Source: a virus
Length of the DNA: 37,131 bases
Virus record (IMG/VR): IMGVR_UViG_3300048597_000085
Location: 1 to 37,131 of that record
Strand: one strand, 5' to 3'
In this document: in pieces, positions 28,351 through 37,131 of the stretch
How the letters are laid out: each line of letters begins with the position of its first letter
Numbering within the stretch: position 1 is the stretch's first letter
Translations under genes and position numbers: made by a program
The notes under the pieces: generated by a model
The model's input: the letters and a program-made list of their open reading frames with translations, nothing else
Databases searched by the model: none
Told to the model about the DNA's origin: nothing

Positions 28351-28725
28351 TTAAAGCTCCTTCGCAGTTAACCAAACGCTCAAAGTGTCGTTTGTGCCGC
28401 CAGAAGTGCGATCATAGAAAATTCTTAAATAAGCCCAAGGGAAATTAGTTAAACTCACCACATAGCCACCGGCAGTCGTTGTGCCGTCTGGCTGATCGAG
28501 TACCGGGTCAAATGTTAAAGAGTAAAACGTACCGCTTGAAGGGTATTGCGTATAGCTATTAGAGCCTTGAATATAAATCACGCCGCTTGGCGAATTGGCG
28601 GCGGTCCAAGAAATCTCAAGCCCCAAGTTATCCATATATTGCACGTTGACTGGCGTTGACGTGATATCGGCTGTCATGGCCGCGTTTACTATTTGAACTG
28701 GTAAGATAACATTCTTGCGGCCCAT
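28351..28725 (-). CDS. Small beta-sandwich virion protein (paralogue 2)
   Basis: A 124-residue protein, paralogous to the gene at 27485 by shared 'N.GL.I.W....P.G...iqgS' and 'FPW.r..Y' patterns and a C-terminal AK(E/G)(L/F). ATAAGGGGGC precedes the ATG. It is the first gene after copy B of the conserved late element, whose right end lies 35 bases upstream. Confidence 0.6.
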   Translation of the reverse strand: MGRKNVILPVQIVNAAMTADITSTPVNVQYMDNLGLEISWTAANSPSGVIYIQGSNSYTQYPSSGTFYSLTFDPVLDQPDGTTTAGGYVVSLTNFPWAYLRIFYDRTSGGTNDTLSVWLTAKEL

Positions 28726-28759
28726 GTGCCCCCTTATGAGTTAATCGCTTGTGGCGAAA

Positions 28760-28788
28760 GGTCTCTATAGGGGCACCGTTGTTTTTTA
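28760..28788 (-). promoter_or_regulatory. Conserved late element, copy B (upstream of the fibre block)
   Basis: On the minus strand this reads TAAAAAACAACGGTGCCC then CTATAGAGACC. As in copy A, its first three bases are the stop codon of the preceding gene (the 961-residue internal protein). It differs from copy A at four positions, all transitions. The downstream gene starts 35 bases later, a suitable leader length if the TATAG region is near the start of transcription. Confidence 0.55.
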
Positions 28789-31671
28789 ACTCATTGCTAC
28801 ACTTTGCACGTTCGTTTGCATGTCGGGCACGTTAAAGGGCTTAGTGCCCCCTTGCTGAGCCGCTGCCGCTTCGTCCACTTCTTGGAAGTTTGATTGCAGA
28901 CTTCGAATGTTTTCAGGCTTTAAAGCATCGTCAAGCGGCATATCTAAAAGCAAAGAGAGCTTGATGCGATTGTTATAAGACACCGTTTGCGGGTTATCCA
29001 TAAAGTATTTCATCACTCGCCCTTGAATGTTTTCAAATAGCTTAGGGTAAACAACCTTCACCGCATCAATCGTCTCGGGCGTAAGAGAGCCGTCCACTAA
29101 ATCGTCAATCACAGATAGCGGGTTTTGTATGGCGTGCACTCGGCGCTCAAAGCGCGATAGCTCTTGATCGCCTGGCGTCCACTTCACTTGCTTAAACGGC
29201 GTGTTTATCCGAATGGGTTTAGGTATATGGTCTGAAAGATATTTTGCCACAAGTGCATTTTTCATTGTGAGCTGGCTTGCGGTTTCAGGCGCTCCGCCAT
29301 TTGTTAAGCCCTCAGTGAGCTTAGCACTTCGATCCATTGGGAGAGCGGGGTTTGCTTCAATCTCTGATAAATCTTCTCTGAGCTTTTCAAAAGCAGCGAC
29401 GCGGCTCATTCCATTTTCTGCGTTTTCAATCAAGCGCTGAATCGCCCCGACAGAAGTTGTTTTTGCAACGTCACTAAATCGTTTACCTTTCATCATGCCA
29501 TCTAAGCGCTCTGGTAGCTCGTCGAGTTTCTTTGCGACCTTTGCCATTGAGCTTTCAACTAAAAAAAGCCCGGCGTTTTTATTTTGCGACGCTTTTAAAA
29601 TCGCTTCACTTGCCTTGTCTTGAAGGCCCCCAAAAATAACCTTCGTTGGGCTCATAAGATCATTAAGCTCTATAGCTCGAGCCGTCCCCGACGGGTTAAC
29701 GTCTTTTGGAATAGATCTTATAACCGTTTCAGCCGCCTTTAGCTTTTTTAATTGCTCAGGGCTAAACATGAGATTTTTTATTTGAGGCGATAAGCCGTCG
29801 AGATTTCTTAAAAGAGCGCCCATTTGCACGCGGTCGTCTCGAATAGATCTTTGTAAAATCTCGTTTTTCTTAAAACCAACTAAAACATTAAACGAATTTG
29901 GGCTTTCCCTTTTTAACCACTCAAGCGCTCGGGAATTGTTTTTGTCAAAAAGCTTATTTACAAGCTTCTCACTTGAGAGAGCAATGTTGTCTTCTAAAGC
30001 GTCGAGAAAGTCTTTTGTGCCTTTAGAGCGCACTTTAGAAACATCGCCCAAAACGCCCATGAATTCTTTAAAGCCAGAGTATTCTTTATTTACTAATTCT
30101 TTTTGCGCCAAGAACTGTTTTGCTAAGGCCTGAGCTTCGGGCAATCCTTCAAGCTCAATGCGCTTAGCTTGTTTTACTATTTCACTTTCTAAAAACTCCT
30201 CGGCTTTTTCTTTAAATCCGCGAAGGGCTTCGGCTCGGTTGTATTCAGCATTTCTATAGGCTTTTGAAACATCGTCTTTTAGCGCTCGGATCACACCCTC
30301 AACGCCGCTTGCTGTGTCCTCGGCAATAATTCTATCAGTGTATTCTTTGATTTCTTTTTGAAAGCCCTTGTTTTTATCGCCATAATTAAAGGCTTTCTGG
30401 TCAAACTTGAGTCTTGCTTCGTCGGGAATGGCGATAGTGTCAGACATTTGTCGAATGTCATCGTAAAGCTTTTGAAAGGGCTTATATTTTTCTGAAACTT
30501 CAATGCCAAGGGTTTTTCTAATTTGATCGCCAGCACTAATGGCATCCGCCGGAGCTGAGTTTTCAAGCGCCTCTTTAAACGTTTGATCGGTCGTATCGAA
30601 AACCTTTTGCCATTTCTCTTGTCGAGCCATTCCGGCCGGGCTTACTTTTTTAGACAAAGCTGAGTCTAAGTCTTGAATGAATTTAGACGAGGAAACACTT
30701 CCCTCAAGCGCCTCAAGCCCCAGCTCTTTATAGGCGTCTTCGATTTCTTTGGCGTTTGATTTTCTAGAAGTGAGCCGCTCTAAAATAGATTGCTGCATTT
30801 CTTTTTTAGTAGGCTCAATAAGCGGATTTAATGGCGGCCCAGTTAATGGCACGTCGGCCGCAGCTTGAGCAGCGCTTGGTCCAGTCGGCACGTCTGGTAA
30901 AAGCTTGGGCACAATGCCGCTTGCGGTTTTTTTGCCTAAGTTTAAAAGCTCTTTTCCGGTTTTTCCGACCGCACCAAAAGCACCGCCCGCAAGACCATTT
31001 ACTAAAAGTGTTTCTGCTGCTAATTCTGGGTCGCCTAAAGCGGCTTCTGTGATTGCAGTTGGAGCTGCAAACGTAACCCCCTCGACACCCATTTGCGCTG
31101 AGCTTCGAGCAATCTTTTTCGCTAGCTCTTTTGCGGCGCTTTGAGTGCCAGCTTGAGCGCCCGCCGCAGCAAGCCTACCCGCAACCGCAGCCTCACCCGC
31201 ACGCATAGAAACCGTGGCCATTTTCCCGACCGGGCCACCGTAAAGAAGACTTGCACCAAAACCGCCCACGCCGCCTAAAGTATTTGCAATCGAGTTTTCT
31301 TTTTTCAAAGCTTGGCGTTTTGCAATCTCAAGCGGGTCTTGGCTTTTATCAGCAATAAGCTCGGGCACGCCCATTAAAGCTTCGTCGGCAAATTGCATTA
31401 CAGCAGTTTTTAATTGCCCGCCAATTCCTTTGTTTTCGTCGACGTACTCTCTCACCGCTGTCTGCGTTGGAAGCTCTAAAGAATACTCGCCGCTTTGAAG
31501 TGCTTCGTTTAACTCGCTTCCCGGAATTGAAACTGTCTTGCCGTCGCGTTTTTTTACGTTTATGCGATCCGTGACTTGATAGCCATGAGTGCCAGACAAG
31601 AGCGCCTGTTCAATTTGATCTTCTGGTAAACTTTCAGGCTTTCTAGTTTGCGAGTTAAAAAGTGTTGCCAT
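28786..31671 (-). CDS. Large internal virion (DNA ejection) protein
   Basis: A 961-residue protein, the largest single open frame. Residues ~120-240 are Gly/Ala-rich and moderately hydrophobic ('TLGGVGGFGASLLYGGPVGKM', 'LLVNGLAGGAFGAVGKTGKEL'), the type of segment internal proteins use to cross membranes. The remainder is long charged helices. It starts MATLFNSQTRKPESLPEDQIEQALLSG. With the two genes upstream it forms the trio of inner core proteins typical of podoviruses, ejected into the host to form a channel for DNA. No lytic transglycosylase motif was seen. Confidence 0.7.
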   Translation of the reverse strand: MATLFNSQTRKPESLPEDQIEQALLSGTHGYQVTDRINVKKRDGKTVSIPGSELNEALQSGEYSLELPTQTAVREYVDENKGIGGQLKTAVMQFADEALMGVPELIADKSQDPLEIAKRQALKKENSIANTLGGVGGFGASLLYGGPVGKMATVSMRAGEAAVAGRLAAAGAQAGTQSAAKELAKKIARSSAQMGVEGVTFAAPTAITEAALGDPELAAETLLVNGLAGGAFGAVGKTGKELLNLGKKTASGIVPKLLPDVPTGPSAAQAAADVPLTGPPLNPLIEPTKKEMQQSILERLTSRKSNAKEIEDAYKELGLEALEGSVSSSKFIQDLDSALSKKVSPAGMARQEKWQKVFDTTDQTFKEALENSAPADAISAGDQIRKTLGIEVSEKYKPFQKLYDDIRQMSDTIAIPDEARLKFDQKAFNYGDKNKGFQKEIKEYTDRIIAEDTASGVEGVIRALKDDVSKAYRNAEYNRAEALRGFKEKAEEFLESEIVKQAKRIELEGLPEAQALAKQFLAQKELVNKEYSGFKEFMGVLGDVSKVRSKGTKDFLDALEDNIALSSEKLVNKLFDKNNSRALEWLKRESPNSFNVLVGFKKNEILQRSIRDDRVQMGALLRNLDGLSPQIKNLMFSPEQLKKLKAAETVIRSIPKDVNPSGTARAIELNDLMSPTKVIFGGLQDKASEAILKASQNKNAGLFLVESSMAKVAKKLDELPERLDGMMKGKRFSDVAKTTSVGAIQRLIENAENGMSRVAAFEKLREDLSEIEANPALPMDRSAKLTEGLTNGGAPETASQLTMKNALVAKYLSDHIPKPIRINTPFKQVKWTPGDQELSRFERRVHAIQNPLSVIDDLVDGSLTPETIDAVKVVYPKLFENIQGRVMKYFMDNPQTVSYNNRIKLSLLLDMPLDDALKPENIRSLQSNFQEVDEAAAAQQGGTKPFNVPDMQTNVQSVAMS

Positions 31672-33170
31672 TATTTGCCTTTCGTCGAAACGGGAGCGCC
31701 TTCTGAAAACTTTTTCTCTTGTGGCATGATGCCGGCATTTTTTAGCCTGTTAATTTGCCCAGCGTTTTTAGTTCTTAAAAGAGTCTTCAGTTGATCGGCC
31801 TTGATCTTCAGTCTAGCGTCTGAGTCGTAGCTGTCAGGTAAAAACGGCTTCACAAGTCGCACAATCTCAGACTCTTGTATGGTCCCTTGACCCTTCATGG
31901 TGGCGCGAATAGCGCTTTCAATTTGCGCGTGTGTTGTTTCAAGGTTTGTTTTCGACTCCGTTGGTAAAAGCGGCACGTTGGCCCCAACAATTCCAACTCT
32001 GCTTCTAAAATTGTCTGGGTTATAAATCTCATCAAACTGAGCCTCGGCAGCTTTCGTGGCGTCGTAGACTTCTCTTGCCTCTAGAAGCTCTTTTTGTTGC
32101 TCTTTTGGAAACTTCATTATTGATTGAGTCATTTGATCGGCAGACTGAAACGCAGGACTCGTCTGAGCGGCCGCTAAAAACTGCATTTTAGTTTTTTCTT
32201 TTTCTTCGTCGATCTTTGCGTTTAAAAGTTTAGCGTTTTCCAAAATCTGTGGGCTCTTATATTGTGACGCAATTTGATTAAGCTTTAATTGAGCATTGTT
32301 AAGGTAAGCCATTCTAGCCGCAGCACTAGCTTGACGCTCGTCTTGGAAAGTGTTTTTCATTTCCTTATAAGCGTTTTGTCTCTCGCCCACTTCTGACTTT
32401 GCTTTAGACAAATCCGCATCAATCGAGGCTTGCATGGCCTTGAGTGCTGTGTTTTGCCCGCTTGAATTCGGAGCTGAGCCCAGAAATAGCGATAAGCCCA
32501 TAAGTAGTTTTTGCCCGGTGCCAGCGTTTGCAAACACTTGTGCGACGTTTGCGGGCTTCGAGTTATAAGAGTTTATTTTGTCTTCTAAAAGCTTTTCTTG
32601 ATCCATGAGTTTTGCGGCGCGACCTTGCTCGATTTGCTCTTGGTCCATTCGCATTTTTTCAGACTCTTGAAACATCTTCTCTTGATAAGCGGCTTCTTTT
32701 TCTGCTTGCTCTGCGCCCGCCATTGCAGCTTTTGAGATTGCTTGCTTTTGTTGATTAAAAGCACCCATGAGTCCGCCCATAGGGTTTGAAGCAATTTGCG
32801 AAGCTTGGCCAGCTTGTGGCGCTGGCTTATCCGATGTTAATTGCACCGGAGTTTCAACCGGGACGTCTAGCGCTGGGTTTCTTAAAACACTTTCGGCCTT
32901 GGCCTCTTTTAGCCCCGCCATGTGCTGACTGCCATCGTCGAGCCCAAGCGCTGAGCTAACACCACTTGCCACGTTTTCAACTAGAGGCACCATGCCGGGA
33001 TAAACTTTATCAACGACTTGCTTAACACTTGGAATGTGACTTGTAAGCTCTACTGTCGGCACGTTTGGATCAATGGGCGGCACGAGCCTGTTATAAGTCT
33101 CTTGACTGATTTGTCCAAGATCAAGCGCTTGCTTTGCTAGGTCTTCTCTTTTTAGCTCTTGGCTTAGCAT
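31671..33170 (-). CDS. Internal virion protein (coiled-coil)
   Basis: A 499-residue protein, helical and rich in Gln, Lys and Ala, with coiled-coils at ~140-200 (AEQAEKEAAYQEKMFQESEKM) and ~240-330. A short hydrophobic stretch 'GTGQKLLMGLSLFLGSAP' sits near residue 225. C-terminal 'GQINRLKNAGIMPQEKK' is a pattern often seen at the end of phage internal proteins. The ATG overlaps the stop of the gene upstream by a few bases. Probable ejection protein. Confidence 0.65.
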   Translation of the reverse strand: MLSQELKREDLAKQALDLGQISQETYNRLVPPIDPNVPTVELTSHIPSVKQVVDKVYPGMVPLVENVASGVSSALGLDDGSQHMAGLKEAKAESVLRNPALDVPVETPVQLTSDKPAPQAGQASQIASNPMGGLMGAFNQQKQAISKAAMAGAEQAEKEAAYQEKMFQESEKMRMDQEQIEQGRAAKLMDQEKLLEDKINSYNSKPANVAQVFANAGTGQKLLMGLSLFLGSAPNSSGQNTALKAMQASIDADLSKAKSEVGERQNAYKEMKNTFQDERQASAAARMAYLNNAQLKLNQIASQYKSPQILENAKLLNAKIDEEKEKTKMQFLAAAQTSPAFQSADQMTQSIMKFPKEQQKELLEAREVYDATKAAEAQFDEIYNPDNFRSRVGIVGANVPLLPTESKTNLETTHAQIESAIRATMKGQGTIQESEIVRLVKPFLPDSYDSDARLKIKADQLKTLLRTKNAGQINRLKNAGIMPQEKKFSEGAPVSTKGK

Positions 33171-34315
33171 ACTTTACCGCCCTTGTATTTCTTGTCTAAA
33201 AGCTGATCGACAAATCTTTTAGCTTTTTCTTTACTCTCAGACGCCGTGCGAGGGATAACAATCTCACCGGGACTTAAAAGCGCGAGCACAAAATCATTCT
33301 TAGGTGAGTCGCCTTGAGTTACGGCGCGGCCGGGCACTTCGCCCCCTTGATTTGCTGTCATTTGCACTTGCGGATTGATAACGCCGTCGTTGCCTTGTGT
33401 TTTTGCCTTGCTCTTAAAAGCACCAACAAGCGCGTCGCCTATTCCCTTGCCAGCTTTGTATTGGCCGGATTGTTGTTGCTCAGGTTGGCTAGAAGATTGC
33501 TTTAAACCTTCCCCTAGTTTTTTTGCAAAATCTTTTACCTTAGATTTTTCGGGCACGACGCCGCCCTCGCTAAAATTCATGGGCTCGTCGTCGTTTTTCT
33601 TGGGCTTTGTTTTTCCTTGAAAAGCAGCGATAAAAGCTTTCACTTTTTCTGGGTCTTGTGTGATTTGACCCGGCGCTGGCACAATCCCGCCCTCGTTAAA
33701 CAATCCGCCAAGCGCTGCACCAATACCGCCCATAAGATTACCACGTCTTTGCGCGGCTCCTTCAAAGGCTTGCTGATTTGTTTGATTGAGTCCTGTTTGT
33801 TGTTGCACGCCTAATTGCTCTTTACCCATTCTTGCGCCAAGGTCACGATCAGTCGCCGCAAGATCGCCCTGTCTTTGCGCTCCAATTTGCGAGCCTAATT
33901 GTTGTTGAGCGTTTAGCATTTCTTGTTGACGAATGATTGCGCTATCCATGGCAGCTTGTTGATTTTGATTTGCACCGTTTGTTAAAGCGAGTCGCGCTGC
34001 AAGCGCTGGGTTAACTCCGCGCTGACTTGCCGCTTGTCCCATGGTCTGAGCAATGTTGCGATTTGTGGCTTGTTGCAATTGCATGTTGGCTAAGGAAGGC
34101 CCTTGCCCCGCCATTTGTTGTTGCAATTGCTGAATGAAGTTTGACTGGTTTCGTCTTGCGCTTTGCTCTTGATCGTAACTTTTAAGGCCTTTGACATCAA
34201 AAGCGTTTTTGTCGATTGCGTACTCTTTAGCGCGAAATCGCCCCGTGCCCATTGCGCCCGTGCCGCCACCGCCACCAAAAATGCCCCCAACAACACTACT
34301 TACTACGCCACCCAT
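33164..34315 (-). CDS. Internal virion protein with GG-VP repeats
   Basis: A 383-residue protein. A Gly-rich start (GGVVSSVVGGIFGGGGGTGAM), a Gln/Asn-rich coiled middle (residues 60-190), and then a repeated motif: 'NEGGIVPAPG', 'SEGGVVPEKS' and 'NQGGEVPGRA', the last followed by 'VLALLSPGEIVIPRT', a common phage virion sequence. Ribosome site TTAAGGGGGC overlaps the previous stop. It belongs to the ejection-protein block. Confidence 0.65.
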   Translation of the reverse strand: MGGVVSSVVGGIFGGGGGTGAMGTGRFRAKEYAIDKNAFDVKGLKSYDQEQSARRNQSNFIQQLQQQMAGQGPSLANMQLQQATNRNIAQTMGQAASQRGVNPALAARLALTNGANQNQQAAMDSAIIRQQEMLNAQQQLGSQIGAQRQGDLAATDRDLGARMGKEQLGVQQQTGLNQTNQQAFEGAAQRRGNLMGGIGAALGGLFNEGGIVPAPGQITQDPEKVKAFIAAFQGKTKPKKNDDEPMNFSEGGVVPEKSKVKDFAKKLGEGLKQSSSQPEQQQSGQYKAGKGIGDALVGAFKSKAKTQGNDGVINPQVQMTANQGGEVPGRAVTQGDSPKNDFVLALLSPGEIVIPRTASESKEKAKRFVDQLLDKKYKGGKVC

Positions 34316-34324
34316 AAAGCCCCC

Positions 34325-34651
34325 TTAAATATCTTTTTTAAAATAAATTAAATTACCACTCACCGAGTCGACTCTCATGCCATAAGCTAAAAGCACTTTT
34401 ACGCTCTCAGTTGAATTTCTAGCCGTCACGTCAACACTTCCAACTAAAACACCTAAACCTTTTTCTTTTGCGATTTTACAAACCTCGTTTGCAAGCTCGC
34501 TAGCCAAATGGCTTTTTCTTTTCTCAGGTCTCACATAAAGATTAACAATGTAAACAAAGTCCTCGAAAAACTCATAAGTCAAAAAAGCATCTTCAGTTTC
34601 AATAATGCTCTTGTTTTCTCTTTCTTTTACATAGTCAGCATATAAGCTCAT
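34325..34651 (-). CDS. GNAT-like acetyltransferase in the virion gene block
   Basis: A 108-residue protein, start ATG 34651 just after the nozzle stop (MSLYADYVKERENK...). It has the short GNAT pattern: strand 'FVYIVNLYVRPEKRKSHLA', helix 'SELANEVCKIAKEKGLGVLVGSVDV' and a closing 'LLAYGMRVDSVSGNLIYFKK'. The glycine of the usual R/QxxGxG/A loop is replaced (RKSHLA), so the cofactor loop is atypical. GNAT genes in this position occur in other podoviruses. Role unknown. Confidence 0.65.
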   Translation of the reverse strand: MSLYADYVKERENKSIIETEDAFLTYEFFEDFVYIVNLYVRPEKRKSHLASELANEVCKIAKEKGLGVLVGSVDVTARNSTESVKVLLAYGMRVDSVSGNLIYFKKDI

Positions 34652-34652
34652 T

Positions 34653-37131
34653 CTATTCACTCGTTGAAAAGCTGTTTTTTGTGGCAAATTTTCTAAGCGT
34701 CCCTTTAGCCCCAACCTCAAGCGCTAGGTTTGTAATGTTAAACCCTTCGCCATAAGTGCCAATAACCGCATTTTGATTGTCTGAAAGCTTAAATCTTAGG
34801 CTTTGGCACTTTTGTTTTGTAAGGTGAGTCTTGAATTGATAAAGCGGAAACTCTCCGCCATAAGGCGATCCCGACCCATAAGGCGAGTCTTCGCCGTAAG
34901 ACGAGATTGTGTAAATGTCACTAAGCTCAATGAGAGCACTTTGCGTAAACGTTGGGTTAAAATCATAACCGATTTCAACTTGAAGCTTGTGCGGGCTTTT
35001 ATATTCGCCAAGAACTATCATGCGATAAACGCGCTCAAAACCTTGAAGCCCTGCAAGACTCATCCAAGCGGTTGTAAGCGATAGCACAATGGGCGTTGAG
35101 TTATCAGAATAACTCTGATTGTTTTCAACCCACACTTGGCCGTCTGACTTTAAAAACACAAACTTATTAAGCCAAATCTCAGAGTCTTCGGCGGTGTGAT
35201 TTGTAAACGTCGACCATTGCCCCACACCCGTCTCGTCTTTGAAATAGTAATTGTAAACCAAGCAAGTGTCGTCGTTTGTTGTAAAGCGCACCTGATTGAC
35301 GTCAGCTAAAAGCTGAGAGCTTGTGATTGTTTTAGAATTAAAGTCCTCAACCGCCGCGCCAACATAGCGCACAGACAATCCTCGATCTAAAAGATAGATC
35401 CCTTTTGTGGACTTAAACATTAAGCCCTCGGGGGTCACGACGACTGTGTTTGGGTTATCGCACCCGACATCGGTCGTTATAAGTTGGGGCTCGCCGTAGT
35501 CGCTTTGCGTGCCAGTGTCGTTTGGCCCATTTCCAGTGAAGGCGAAAATCGCGCTCTTTTTAAAGAAGATAACGTAGTTATCCATAGCCCCAAGAGCCAC
35601 GACATCGCCACCTCGAGGGTCAACGCGCCCAATGAAAGAGTCTGAAAACTCAACTGGCGAGCCCGCGACTTTGGTTTTTGAATACCAAAAAGCAAGCTTG
35701 TCATCGAGGCCCGCTAAAAAAACTCTATTTTTGTAAGTCGTAATTAAAGAGCATGAAGGTGCCGCGATGTTTTCTAGCACTCCGCCCGTCGTATAGAGTA
35801 AATCATTTGAAATAATAGAAGCGTCGGCCGCGGTGCGAGTGAAAGTCACTGTGTCCGCCGTCGTGTCGTTATAAGTGGGCGACGAAATAGAAGTTAAGCG
35901 ATAAAACAGACTTCCGTTCGCCTCGGTGCCATAAACCACAAGTCTGACATTTGCTCTAGAGCCAGCTTTCGCAGTTAAACGCAAAGTTGGAATGGTCACA
36001 GTTAAAGTATTAGTTGAAGTGCCGGCCGGGATCACTTGCGTTTGTGGCACGCTTGGCGCTGATCTATGGATTTGACCAAGGTTGTCGGTCCACTCATAGC
36101 ACACACACACTTGATAAGTGCCCGTGACCATAGAGCCGCCCGTTGTATTAGTGCCAGTCGTGACGTTTTCAGGGAATAAATGAAAGCCATGCTCGACAAC
36201 ACTGATCCCGTCGTAAGCTTGTAAAATACCGCCCACAATGTGAAGCTCGCCTAATTGAGCGTTTAAAAACTTTTTGTCAGAGTCAAAACGAAGCTCATTT
36301 GCACTAACCCCAATAAGGCTAAAAATAGTGTTATCTTCGCTCACTAATGAGCTTCGATAGCCACACCCAAAAAGATAGTTATTTGACGAAACACTTGGCA
36401 CTTCTGAAAGCGTGCGATTGTCGATGAGTTTGCCAGCGTTTAAAGCATTTACTTTAGCAACAACATCGCCCGAAGTGTTTAAAATAAAATAAGTCGGCTG
36501 AAGTGTCGACTCATGAATGACAGCCATGTAAGCGTTAGAGTTTTGCATAAACACTTTAGAGGCTAAACCCACTGAGCGCTTAAAAACGCTTGCAGTCCCA
36601 GCGGTGCCAGTGATTGTCATAGTGTTTGTGCGGATCAATTGATTGTAAGTCGACGCCGCATTGACCTCATAGTAAGCCGTGAGCGTCGTGCCCGACACAA
36701 AGCCCGTGATATTTCTAATTGTGCTAGCGGTGGCTTCGAGCACTGTTGCTGTCAGCACAGAAGAAAGCGTATAGCTATAAACTCGCACTTTTACGTTTGA
36801 GCCGGTGTGCCAGCAAAACCAAGCGTTTTGCGAGTCGTCTGAAATAACACTCACTCCGCCCGCTGCACTCTCGGCAATCGTCGTCACACCCGAAATAGTA
36901 AAAGTATTGTCAATTGTTCTAATAGAAATAGTCGTCGTGTCGTCAAAGTAAGGGAAAAAGATTTTATCGCCAATCACGAGCACGTCGTAATTCGGTGTGG
37001 CGTTCATGTCGGTCGTTACAGTGAATTCGCTTGAGATTTGTGTGGGTGTGCGAATGTCGATAAGCTTATAGTTTACAGAAGTGTTTGAGGCTAAAGAGTA
37101 AAAAAGCACAATATATTGCCCAAAAGCAACG
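34653..37131 (-). CDS. Tail nozzle-like protein, main part (gene starts at 550)
   Basis: Residues ~170-994 of the long tail protein that begins at 550 on the other end of the window. Read alone it seems to start at GTG 37109, but the frame is open to 37131 and continues into the left end. The chain is beta-rich. It has a Thr-rich middle, then 'FRLTSISSPTYNDTTADTVTF'-like repeats and 'ITTYKNRVFLAGLDDKLAFWYSK', 'GEPQLITTDVGCDNPNTVVV' and 'TKGIYLLDRGLSVRYVGAAV', a run typical of the beta-propeller/nozzle proteins of podovirus tails. It would form the lower tail tube that meets the cell surface. Confidence 0.85.
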   Translation of the reverse strand, partial: VAFGQYIVLFYSLASNTSVNYKLIDIRTPTQISSEFTVTTDMNATPNYDVLVIGDKIFFPYFDDTTTISIRTIDNTFTISGVTTIAESAAGGVSVISDDSQNAWFCWHTGSNVKVRVYSYTLSSVLTATVLEATASTIRNITGFVSGTTLTAYYEVNAASTYNQLIRTNTMTITGTAGTASVFKRSVGLASKVFMQNSNAYMAVIHESTLQPTYFILNTSGDVVAKVNALNAGKLIDNRTLSEVPSVSSNNYLFGCGYRSSLVSEDNTIFSLIGVSANELRFDSDKKFLNAQLGELHIVGGILQAYDGISVVEHGFHLFPENVTTGTNTTGGSMVTGTYQVCVCYEWTDNLGQIHRSAPSVPQTQVIPAGTSTNTLTVTIPTLRLTAKAGSRANVRLVVYGTEANGSLFYRLTSISSPTYNDTTADTVTFTRTAADASIISNDLLYTTGGVLENIAAPSCSLITTYKNRVFLAGLDDKLAFWYSKTKVAGSPVEFSDSFIGRVDPRGGDVVALGAMDNYVIFFKKSAIFAFTGNGPNDTGTQSDYGEPQLITTDVGCDNPNTVVVTPEGLMFKSTKGIYLLDRGLSVRYVGAAVEDFNSKTITSSQLLADVNQVRFTTNDDTCLVYNYYFKDETGVGQWSTFTNHTAEDSEIWLNKFVFLKSDGQVWVENNQSYSDNSTPIVLSLTTAWMSLAGLQGFERVYRMIVLGEYKSPHKLQVEIGYDFNPTFTQSALIELSDIYTISSYGEDSPYGSGSPYGGEFPLYQFKTHLTKQKCQSLRFKLSDNQNAVIGTYGEGFNITNLALEVGAKGTLRKFATKNSFSTSE
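37088..37131. repeat. Right copy of contig-end overlap
   Basis: These last 44 bases match 1-44 at 38 positions. This copy keeps the tail gene open and is probably the correct version. If the two copies are one sequence, the genome is 37,087 bp. Confidence 0.75.

Overview
The window is essentially a complete genome of a tailed phage with podovirus-type organisation. The first 44 bases and the last 44 bases are imperfect copies of each other (38 of 44 identical). Joining the ends across this overlap restores one 994-codon tail gene in frame, so this is a circular or circularly permuted genome of about 37.09 kb that was cut open inside a gene. Recognisable parts are a large terminase, portal, scaffold, HK97-type capsid protein, head-tail adaptor, a nozzle-like tail protein, three large internal virion (ejection) proteins and several tail fibres or spikes. 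There is no tape measure, sheath or tube gene. A signal-peptide lipoprotein overlapping a small membrane/coiled-coil gene (spanin-like) suggests a Gram-negative host. The host species cannot be read from the sequence.

Layout. (1) A regulator block on the plus strand, 23.3-24.7 kb, holds two tandem XRE-type regulators and a small lipoprotein. (2) The early operon runs leftward from 23.25 to 15.03 kb: a small divergent regulator candidate, small unknown genes, a PD-(D/E)XK nuclease, an SSB-like protein, an SNF2-type helicase, a DNA methyltransferase, a replication initiator, a helicase-loader-like protein and a RusA resolvase, then many tiny overlapping genes. The initiator gene carries 11-bp iterons beside an AT-rich purine tract, which resembles a lambda-type origin. 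(3) A ribbon-helix-helix-like gene on the plus strand (14.8 kb) marks the early/late boundary. (4) The late operon runs leftward from 14.7 kb through position 1 and on from 37.1 kb to 24.7 kb: lysis, packaging, head, tail, internal virion proteins, fibres.

The most notable finding is that the major capsid gene is split. Its first 28 codons lie at 5532-5615, upstream of a 756-nt insertion that encodes an HNH endonuclease. Removing the insertion after a U and after a G, as group I introns do, rejoins the capsid frame exactly. The second is a 29-bp element present three times, upstream of the portal block, the capsid gene and the tail-fibre block. In two copies it starts precisely at the stop codon of the preceding gene; it looks like a late-gene control element.

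No integrase, transposase, tRNA, CRISPR array, RNA polymerase or DNA polymerase gene was seen. The repressor-like regulators therefore stand without any visible integration system.
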